Notes under the pieces: generated by a model
The model's input: the letters and a program-made list of their open reading frames with translations, nothing else
What the model was told of the DNA's origin: nothing
Database searches by the model: none
Shown here: positions 49,801-61,800 of the stretch, in pieces
Layout of the letters: each line of letters opens with the position of its first letter
How positions within the stretch are numbered: position 1 is the stretch's first letter
Assembly (NCBI GenBank): GCA_958298945.1
Contig: OY282605.1
Coordinates: 39,286,811-39,350,810, forward strand
Origin: Atherix ibis
Lineage: Eukaryota; Arthropoda; Insecta; Diptera; Athericidae
Direction: 5' to 3'
DNA: 64,000 bases
Position numbers and translations under genes: made by a program

Positions 49801-52800
49801 TATCCCGTATCCTACAGATCAATAAGTTTCTTTATAATCCTCTCGAAACTCTTTAAAAAAATAGTCCTATATCGCTCACATGCTCACCTCAAATCCGCAG
49901 ATTTAATTCCCAACTATCACTTTTTTTATCAGTCGTCAATTTCATTTAATCCTCTGTAGAAAAAAATAGTACTGTCCTTGATATAAGTCAAGCTTTTGAT
50001 AGAGTTTGACATCCGGGCTAACTCTGGAAACTCAAGAGTATCCTCATTTCTATCTATTTTCTGATCCTTAGATCATTTACAAGTAAACGAATCCGATGAG
50101 CTCTCCAATATCTCTTCGATATTCGATGGTGTTCCACAGGGAAGTATACTTGAACCTATCCTGTATAATTTTAATACATCCGTTATCCAAAATGGTCTCA
50201 ACATCTTCTTTGCTACGTATGCCGATTACACGGCTTTGCATCTAACAAAAATCCCCAATATGCTTCCGAAATTCTCCAAACCCAAATTCAAATCCTCCAG
50301 AAACTGGTTTATCAGGTGGAGAATAAAAGTCAGTGACATCTACCTACGTAAATTTTGCTCTAAGGATTTATTTTTCAATCAACTGTCTAGTCTTAAAATC
50401 ATTCCTTTCCAACCGACACTTCCAAGTAAACGAATCCAAGGAACTCTCCATTATCTTTTCGATATTGGCTGGTGTTCCACAGGGTAGTTTACTTAGACAT
50501 AGTCTCTACAATATTTACACATCCGACATTCCATCTGACATGCAATTAATCTACAGACTTAAAAGATAAGAACTGAAAAGCCGACACCTACAACTACTTC
50601 GACTTCTAGACAAACGTTCTAAACTTACAATAGACAGTAAAGTACTTTTATATAAAGCCCTACTGAAACCAATATGGACTTACAGACTAGATCTCTGGGG
50701 TATTAATAAGCCTTTCAATTCCTGTCCTATGCAATCCCTTCAATCAAAAATACTCCGTACAATTATCGATTACCCTTCTAAACCAATATGGACTTACGGA
50801 CTAGATCTATGCAGTGCTCCTATCATATCCAAACCATTCAAACATAAAATACTCCGCAAAATTTATCGATGGTATTTTTGTGTTCGCAATACTGTTATCT
50901 ACCATGATCTCAAAGTCATTTTAGTTTATGACGTTACTGTGTCTCATTATAAAAAGTTCCATTCTACTCATCGAAGATTTAAGCGTCGTTGGTCGAGTGA
51001 TTTACTAAAATAATAAGGCTTAACACGCTCGCAGGAAAAATATCGATAGATGTTTATTACCCATATCCTGTCATGTTAATTAATATTATTATTTAAATTT
51101 ACTTATTATTATATTCTAGTTGTAGGTATTTGTAAAATTAAAAAAAAAAACTGAAGTTGATCTTCAAAATTGGAGCATTTAAAAACCAAAATCCGTCAAG
51201 TAATAGTCAAATTACAAATTCCTAAAAATTACCTCAACAGGGTAAAGTCCTTTAAGAAGTGTTATTAAAGGTATTTAATATATAATGGCAAGCTTGTTGC
51301 AATATAACAAAGAAAAAATAATTGTGAAAAGCTAAATTTAAAGTTTATTCTATTTAAGTAAACTTTTGATATGATAAATTGGATAATTCTTTATAATTAA
51401 TCCCAATATCAATGTCAAGGATAACATGGTATTATTATAAGTTTTATCACCATTTTTTCCCCATTTGATTTATTCAAAAACATATATTTTAGTCTTCTTT
51501 GTTTTTTTTTTTTTTTTTTTAAAACAAACTATAAAAAAATTACAATAATGTAAAATTTCATATAATCAATTCGCTAGCCAATTAAGAAGGAGAATTTTTT
51601 TAATGTTTTTATCCTTTGCTAAATCACTTTTTACATCAGAATTTTTCAATTTTATTTAATTAATTAATTAATTAAGTTTTTAAAATGGAATAAATTCCAT
51701 TGGGGCGTTATAGAACATATGAGAAACAATTTTTAAAATATGCAATGGAGTACGACTAGTTATCGCATGTACAAAACAAGGTTTTTTCAGTCGATTTTAT
51801 TGGAATGGAATGTCAATTCGTTGAGATATGTTGCAGGTTTTTCTAGATTGCAATTCGCTTGTGTAAAAACTAAAAAAAAAAAAAGCAATAAATCCGAAAA
51901 GACGTCTGTACTTCCATACATAGATGGTATTGGATCGATATCGTACTAAAATAATTCATTAACTAATTAGTGGCTAATAAGGATATTCTCGTTTTAATTT
52001 TGCTATAAATAAATCGTCTCCTCAGCATGATCTGAAAATATGTATCTCGATGTAAACAATTTTTTAGGAAATTTATCTATACGTTAAGTCAGTCTGGTTC
52101 GGTCTATTATTTCTAGATTTCGTATAGGAACATACACGTATCTCTGGAAATTGGACTCGATTAAATAGAGAACAGACCCCCCAGCCCTTCAAAAAAAAAA
52201 AACAAAGAAGAGAAGTATCCACTTGGTAGTAGATTTTTATTTTGCAATTTGAAATAAGAAAAAACTGTTGTTATTATTTCAAGAGAACCAAATTATTTTT
52301 ACCGATTCTTTAGACAATTTTCAGATGACTATCATCCCCCTTTTTTTTTCTAAGCCAACATATCTAGTTGGTACTAAAATAAATATTTATTTGTATAAGA
52401 GACGAAAATACTCTTAGTTTGTTTACAATAAATTTACGAATATATTTGGTATACTTTAGATTCAAGTGGAGAGACAAAACTCTTACTAGTAATATCAAAA
52501 AATATACGATAAACAAGAGAAAAAAAAATTGAAATCAAAACGACTGACTACTCTTGATAAAAATAATGATTCCCCCATTTCGAATATGTTATCCATTTAT
52601 GATAAAATAAAGAGATTCCAAACAGCATATGCAGTTTATGGTTACTGAACCGTTTATATTGAATATCGATTTATTTTTATTACCAATTAGGGATAATTCT
52701 TCTTATAAGAATTGAAGACGATGATACGATAACGAAGGCTCTTATCCAGTATTGAATATATGCATCTTTTATCTATTCAATAATAATATGTATTTATTTG

Positions 52801-55800
52801 CAATCGTTTAGTTTTTGGGAAATTATTGGAAATTCATTTTGAAATGGAATAAAAATGTTTTGAATTTTAATTGAATTGAAATTTTTTTCTTTCAATTTAA
52901 TTGGAAGAGTTTCAAATATTTCTTAAATTTGAAAAGGATACAAAAAATAAAAACAATCTTGTTTTTTTTTTATTTTTTATTACGGCAAATACTTGATATA
53001 ATGAAGAGTGGAATATGGTGTATTTTGTATTGAATTCCTGTAGATGAAGAGCTTTAAGGAATTTTCTGTATAATTTTCTTTTGAAAAATATCTATCCTTT
53101 TCTAGGTAAGTATTTATAAAAAAGTTTTTAGTACTTTAATTCTATCGGCTTTGGATGAATATACAATAATAGATCCTTGAAGACGTTCATATCTAATACG
53201 TATACGTACATTACTAAAGTTTATACGGAGAATTTCCAGTAATATGGGAAAACTGATAATTCCTTATCTTAAGAATATTCTCCAATAAAGGATCTATTAC
53301 AGTAGAAACTTGAACAGGTTTTTTACCAATGCATAAGAATACAAACGATTCTCAGACTATCTATTTATTGCAGAGCTTTGAGGAAATGCAATTCAAGATA
53401 AATTCTGCTCTTCTGTTTAATAAATGCATAATACTAACTAAAATGTGTTCTGAAATATGTTTTCTTTCATATTATTTTTCTACTTTTTTGTTGTTGTTGT
53501 CTTTCTATCAGGTAGTTTTAGGAATATGCATTTCTATGCAAAATTATGCATGTTCTTCTTTTCGAAAAATGTTGGGAAATTTTTCAATGTAGCGAATCCT
53601 ATTATTTTTTCTGCACAAGAATTTATGTTATGTTTTTGTTTGAGAATTTTGCAAAAAAAAAACACCTGGAAAATGACGTATTGTCAAGGATTTAAATTGT
53701 TCAATTCATGCGGCAATTGTGCATAGTCTCATGAATTATTCGCAAGTGAAATTTTCAGGATTTTTCTAGTTATTCTCTACAGAGAAAAATATTTTTTAAA
53801 TTTTTGTCGATATACATAAATGCGATTTATAAATTTTTATCAGTTATAACTTAAAATTTTTGTCAGTTATTATAAAGTGAAAGGAAAAGCTGTAAAAATT
53901 ATTTCATAAACTAACCCGTACTATGATATGAAAAAAAATATTTTAATTTATATTTTTTGGTATTCGAAAGGAAGGAAAGTTTATAAAATTTGGATAAAAA
54001 TAAAATTCTTTTGAACGTGAAGTTCTACAGGAGTATGGCCAATGACGACCATACTCAGAGAGTATATGTTTCTGCTAATCATGCTTGTCCTCTTAATTCC
54101 TATTCCTTCCTTTTTGTCTGGATACTTTTTTTTTACTATTTTTATTTTATTTTCACCATTTTTTCTTCTTTCTTCTTCTTCCACTCCTGTTACGAACTTA
54201 GAAGAATTGGCCATACTCCTGCAGAGCTTCATGTTCAAAATTTTTTAAAAATTGAATCTTATTTTTTATACGTTTTCGTCATTTCGAACACCCAGGAATG
54301 CTGCGTATTTTTTTTTACCATAACACCCAACCAAAAATCCAATCCCGAATCTTTTCGATTTGCAATCGAATGTCTTGACCAATAAACTATTCGAGGTCTC
54401 TGATGTCTCATTAGTCTCTGATGTATGTTTTTATAGAAGAAAGTTCTTTTATGAGTGGATTTTGATGATAGAATAAACGGGAATAAAATTTTTGGTAACG
54501 GAACATACAGAAGTTATCAATCAAGGTAAAATTTAGATCGAAATAAAAACATAAAAGTATACATCGATGAGCCCTGCGATAGCCCGTCGTTAGAGTATGG
54601 ATCAAGGTAGCTTTCTTGGCCATTTCCTATATAATATTTATACCCACAATATTCCTTCTAACGACAACACCTTAACAATTATATATACTGATGATACTGC
54701 CATCTGATCACGTCACAAAAACCAAAATATTTTTTCCAATGGCAACACTTTATGCTATCCTGTCATATCTAGGAGAGTATTTTTGGTAAATAAAACCACA
54801 TTGATTGCCTTCAAAACTGGTTCAGATAGTGGAGAGTGAACGAAAAAAATAGTGTTCATGCTACTTTTACTCTTTCCCAAGTACCAACGCTTTTCATACT
54901 TATTATTGGCAATATTATTCCAGCAAAAAAAAAATAGGTACAATACTTAGGACTGTACATGGATAAATAGGTACATTACTTAGGACTGTTGACATGGAAC
55001 GCTCACGCAAAACTGGAAAGACGTGAAGCGAACCGACGCTTTAGACAACTACAAAAACTTTCAGATAAACGTTCAAAACTGACAGTTGACAAAAAAGTAC
55101 GTCTATGCAATGCAGTAATCAAACCCATATGGACTTATGGAATAGAACTTTGAGGGTTAACCAAGCAATTGTCGACGGTCTCTATTATGTGCGTAATAGT
55201 GTGATCCATCGCGATCTCATTGTTCCTTACGTTCGTGAATTTTCTGTTAGTCGTTACAAAAAATTTCATAGTTGACTGTCATTCCACAGGACTATTACTC
55301 TTGTAATAGAGATGTCCTCACTTTCCCTCCATGGAAATATACATAGACACTTAAAAAGGTAATGGTCACGAGAATTCCTTAGTTTATGAAATTAAACCTA
55401 GAGTAAATATTACAAAATGTTTACTCCTATCTTATGTGTCGTCTTATTTTGTCTCAATTGTTATTGTAAAATAGTTGTAGATCCCAAATAATAAAAAAAA
55501 ACGAAGTTAGCAGTTCATGACCCATTCAAGGAGAGAGAGGATGCGGATACCCGTCGCCAAATGACCTATGAATATGTCGTGATGCTTTGTTCTTTGACTG
55601 ACTGAATTAACTAAAAAGTGAAATTAAACATTTTGCGAAAGAGCAATTCTGTAAGTCCAAATTGGTTTAATAATTGCATTGTACATAAAAAGTTTGTTTT
55701 TATTGTCTATGTCGAACAGAGTCTAGGTAGTTGTCGATAACGTCTGTTACTTTCGAATATGTGGATTTCAGGTTGATCTCTTGTCTATGCATATTCCTCT

Positions 55801-58800
55801 AGTATATATTGGGATCATATTGCCATTTAGGTATAAAGAGATAGGAGGCTACCCCTTCATAGCTTCACTCTTCAAGTTTGGAGGTTATGGATATGGGATT
55901 GTAAATTATAAGAAGCTATATCAAGAATTGTAAATTATAAGAATCTATCAAAATCTCCGCTGTTTTTAGCAGTGGCAGATAAGAGCTGGTATCTCCAGCT
56001 GGTGGTCCACAGACCATTTTAAGAATACTTCGGTTTGTACTCTGCTCATTGAGCTACGATAAGAAATCTTATAAATTCCTAGGCACCGCCTAGCCTGGTT
56101 AGGTATGCAGGTTCGCCAAAACCCAATCATGTATATAGCACTTGCACTAATCACCCTTTATAATATGCACTCTTCATATGTGCTTTAACTTCAAAGTTTA
56201 ATTCCGTAAGTTCAAATAGGTTCAAAAATTATTTTTACATTAATGTTTGGCAATGTACTAGCTAATTATACCAATTTTTTTTAGCGCGACCTATCTAAAC
56301 CTCCGCTGTTTTAAGCAATAACAGCACCCGAGAAAAAAACTGATATCTCTAACCAGCGGTGAAAGGGGCCTCATCATTGTCGGTCACAGTGTTTTTGTAA
56401 ACACCATGCTTTAGGGATGCGAATCCTTTAAATCTGGTAAGTTTTGCTATGGGAACTTGAAAGGAGGATTGCTCTTAATTCAGAATAATCTATTTTAAAT
56501 GCAAACTCGTTGTCAGGAGCCCCCATTTTCCGGAATGGGTGATGACTATTGCTGTACGGTTCGAGGTGCCTGAAGGTTCTAAAATGTTGGCAGGCAGCTC
56601 GGCCACAGTCTGAGATATGGACATTTGAAAGTTTTGCAAGCTTTACAATAAACTCCATCGATTTTCTCATTTTACTCTATACATTTTTCCTCCAAAATGT
56701 ATGGAGGGAAATTTTTACGAAGTGGACAATCGTGAAAATGTCCGACTCTACGACTAATTAGTTAGTAGAGTGGAGGGTATGGCCAAGGAGCTTAGGTACC
56801 TCTTAGGTGGAGTGTATATGAAAATTCATTCAGATCCCTTAGATGGTTATATAAACAGAACTTCACTAGAAGATGACAAGCATTATCTCCTGGTTAAACA
56901 AAAACTCATTCATACTGCTATGTCTCGTTACTAAATATCCTAGACACAAGCCTCATTAAATTTTTTTGAGATGAACTAAAATTCATACTTTCCTCCAGAA
57001 CTAGAACCCGCCGTTGGCACATTCCCAGATCGCGAATTCCCTCATTAATAATAAGTCGCGCCTCCGGCTTCGGCATGGCTGATAGGGAATACTCCCTAGT
57101 TCATGCTTCGGCATAGGCGATAAAGAATACTCCATAGGAGCACCTTTAGATCCACTGAATTTACATTATCAACACCTACATGAGTCGAAATGATAGTCTT
57201 GCAATCAGATGGGATACTTTAGCTATAAAAATTCTATAAAATAGGACCAAAGAGAATGCCTTGTGGAACTCCTTGCTGAAATCGGATTTATTTTTGAGAA
57301 TTCTGTATTAACTGTTACTTGCAAATGACGTTAGCAGAGATATAAATTTCTAATAAGACAATACATAGAAGAAAGGAAGATTTTGAATTTTTAGAGGAAC
57401 GCAAAAGGATAAACACGATCAAAAGCATGGAAAATATTTAAGAAAACTCCTGTCAAATGTCACCCAACTATACGAAATCTGTTCAAAAAGTATCGCGAAT
57501 TTTGTGCTTTTTCAAAAATTGTTTATTTATTCATGAATTTTTATTTTGTCCTCTTCAAAGTTATCCCCACCAGATATTATACACTTGTGGCAACGTTTTC
57601 TCTAATTCTCGAAGTACTTAAAAAAATCATTTTTTGTGATCTTGCTCAGCTCCTCCTTCGATGCCGTTTATATCTCCTCAATCGTAGCGTAGCGTCGTTC
57701 TTTCTTCATAGGGCTCTTCAGTTTCGGGAACAAGAAAAGTCACAGCGAGCCAGATCTGGGGAATACGGTGGCTGCGGCATTATTAGTGTGTTGTTTTTGG
57801 CCAAAAATCCGCGCACAAGCAACGATGCGTGAGCAGGGGCGTTATCATGGTGCAAAAGCCAATTTTTGTTCCTCCACAAATCCGTGCATTTCTGGCGGAT
57901 TGCTTCTGGCAACTTGTGCATAACTTGCAGCTAATATTCCTTATTGACCGTTCTAACCTGTGGTAAGAATTCATGATGCACCACGCCTCTGCAATTGAAG
58001 AAAACTGTAAGCAAAACCTTCACATTCGACGTCCGGCACGCTTTTCGGCCCTCTAAGTACAATTTAGCGATAAACGTTGCTCCGGTCTAAGGTAGTTTCA
58101 CCATATGCCACAGTCAACATTCGGAATGCGTCCGCGCAATTAATTTTATTTTTTTCACACAAAATTTGATATAGATTCTTTGATGCATTTTTTGGAATGG
58201 GCAAAAATCGAAGACGAGCCAAAACACGTGCAAGCAAAACAGCTGTCAAAAATTCATTGACCATTCAAAATGGCCGAACTTGTCGACATAATTGAGAGAC
58301 ATGAGTACCAACATAACGCCACAAAAAATAAAAAGTCGAATGTACGTAACCCGCAGATACTGTTTGAACAGGCCTCGTACAAGAACGTGGTTGGATTATG
58401 GAATGTTCACATTGTCATATTGGTGATCAGGATCCGGAACAAGTCATATTGGTGATCAGGAATAATTTTGTTATTTTTTAGGAATCGATAGAATTCTTCA
58501 AAAATCTTATAAATGATTTGTAGAAGCCCAAAGGTACAACATATTGAAAGATGGAGAATTCCTTGGTTTATTTGGTTTAAGGATAATTTTAATAAGTGAT
58601 AATTTTCTGTCTAAAAGAAATTAGGTTATTGGCAAGATACCACTAAAAATATTCGAGTTTCTTTGAAAATTTGCTTCGGGATAGGCGTTGTTATCGGATT
58701 GTAACTAGGAGAGTTTTGTATAAGGAAGACGAAGGATATTAAAATAATATAAATTCGTTATTTACTTTATTAATATATTCTTCTTGTCCTCTGCATGCTC

Positions 58801-61800
58801 GGATTGAGCAAATGTATTTACTTAACGCTTGGCAAATAGATCAGCATTTTCTTGATACGGTTTTATCCAGTTACCGCCACCTTGCACAAAATTTTAAATT
58901 ATTTTTAATTTTCTTTTTACAGATTCCTTAATGCAGACACGTTCAATTTTATTTTAATTTACTACCACAAAACAGTAGAAATTTAGCCTTCTATTTTCTT
59001 ACCAGCTCGATTAGGCAACTGTACGATATTTTTTTTTTTTTTTGAATATTTTATTTTCGTAAATATTATATAAATTTTTTGTTTAGTTTTTAATATTCTC
59101 GAACATCTGTTCGGTTAATAAAATGAAAAAACCATCAAATATATAAACACAACTGAATATAAAGTATTTTAATATACTCTTTATTTTCGCTCTTTTTATT
59201 TAAATAGTAGAAAAACTTTCCCATTTTATATTGTATTATTTTCATAGTAGAATAAATCGTTGGAAAAATATGTGAAATCATAAAAAATTATGGACAACAT
59301 TTTCTATTCAGTAAGTTTAGTGTAGAGAATATTTGCATAAATTGTAAATACATTCCGTAGAGTATAAAAAGAATATGAAACTTTTTCCAAAGTAAGATAA
59401 GTTGAAGTGGAAAAAAGTTTCACTTCAGAGCTTCTTTTATTTTAGCTTCAAAATTATAATAACAAAATCGCTCTGGTTCGGAAACTTCTATGAAGAAATT
59501 TCTTGAAAATTTCTATCGAACCTCAACTTATTTGCATATAATTAGAATAAGAAATATTTTATGGCAAAGAAGAATGTTCAGGTATGAGAAAAGTGAAATT
59601 TTCGTTTTTAAGGATTTAAATTTCTATTCTTCCTTGTTAAGTAATCGTTTGAATTTTTATATAATTACTAGGAATTACCCAAATCTAACCGAACCACCTT
59701 TAAACTAATTGAATAGTACTTTGTACTCTCTTGAAGGTTTGTTATTATTATTTTTTTCAGCGCATTTTTTTTGTTTTTATTTTTGTTCTCATTAAATTCC
59801 TATAACTCTTAAGATATTGATTCTTTTAGCTGCCGACAGATTTTTTGTTTAATTTTTTTCGGGCCCCAAAAAAATAAAAAGTATATATACGAAAGGAATA
59901 ATTATTTATATATTTAATACAGTTACCAATTCCCATTAAAAACTCATTAGCAAGGATTTCTTATCTGGGAACACCTGTTCAGTGTTTGGGGATTCATTTT
60001 CAGGTGTAAAGCATACAAAACACGCAAACTTTTTTGCAAAATGAAACAAAACAAAAAAAATATATTTAAGAAATTTTTGTATTTTGATAAAAACAAGAGT
60101 TAACGAAAAACGGAAAATCTTGACATTTGAAATATTTTTCTTTGCACAAATTGTAAAAAGTTAACATTACCGAATAGAATATAAATGGGGAAAAGATAAC
60201 ATTGTGAAAAGTGAAATATTAGAAAATATTATCACAGAAAGATTAATATCATGAATATGATTTAATAGATTTCCCATGCACTTTAAGTAGTTGTATTAAA
60301 AAAACAAATTTCCAAGGTAAACAAAATTTTTGTGGTATAATCTAATAATGCTAGTAAATTTATGAGTGTGCGTGTTCTTATGATGAAGAAAATCTTTTTT
60401 CAAGAGGTGGTAAAACTATTCAGAAGGACTTTTAAACAATTTATTTAAAAAGTATACTTTTTTTTTATAGGGAAATTAAAATTTAATCCTAATTTTGACA
60501 AATGGCACCTACGAACTGACATCTCAAAACGGGAGTCTAGGAAATAAGATGTTTATCAAATCTATAAGATATTAAGATATTCTGCACTATCCCTATAGGC
60601 AGAAGAGCTATATTTTCCATAAATTTTGTAGGCCTATAAAGCCACAAAAACTAGCAATAAATAAAAACTTTTCTCTGAGACTGTCGATAGAAAAGCTCCT
60701 TGAATACGGACAACAGCTCAACTACCTATTCATCGACTTTAGAATCTCATATGATACTCGTAGTATAGCCAGGATCAAGCCTCACATTTTCATGAGAAAA
60801 TTTGGTATACAAGAGGAATAAAGTAGATTGACCAGGCTGACTATATATCAGTGTTCGAGGAAGAGTAAAAGCCTTCATTAACCTGGCGCTGGTAAAAGTG
60901 ATAATTGAATGAGAAGTTGGCAATCGGGGTATCATTCGAATATACCCCGAATGCCAATTTCTCATTCACTTATCTGGTGATATTGATATTATATGTCAAA
61001 CAAAAGGCGTTGTAAAATGGACCTTCACCAAGATTGAGGTGTCGGTTAAAAATTCTGGGCAGAACAAAGTAAATAAAGGCAGCGTCAGGGATAAGGACTA
61101 GATGAACTAACTAGGCGGCTGCATCAGCGCCAAAGATAAGACCAAGAAGCACAAGTTGCATATAGATAATGGGAGACTGTAGCATTGGACGAGTTTAATT
61201 GTTTTCCTATTTGGGGTTAAGGATTACAGTCGAAAACAACATGGGTGAAGAAATTCGCACATGGCAGCTGTTATATTGTAGAATGGAGCATATTTTAGTG
61301 AACCAAAATAATTTCGATCGGAAATTTTAACTATAAAATCGATGCCAAAACATTAGTCTTCTCAGTCCTCATGAATTCTTAAGACACATTCGATCACTGA
61401 GAGCTGTCACGATCGGTTACGGCTTATATCAATTTTGATAGGCGGCGGTGAGGAAAGAATTTTAATTATTTGGATGAGGAATATCCTGTCCTCAAAGACT
61501 ATAGTTACGTCACTTATGGTTCCAGATAGAGCAAGGGCTTTAGTCAGTAAGCTCAAGATACGCTGAGAGTCGATCCGGGACACCTCATGGATGATGAATA
61601 TTCTGCCCGTAGAGTCTACAGTTACGTCATTTATGGTCCCAGTAGACAAGGCAGGACCTACCTTCAATGTAGCGATGGCGTTATTCAGTAAGCTTAAGAT
61701 ACGTTGGGAGTCGATCCAGGAGACCTCGTGGATGACTAATATTCTGCCCGTGGAGTCTACAGTTACGTCATTTATGGTCCCAGGAGACAAGGCAGGACCT

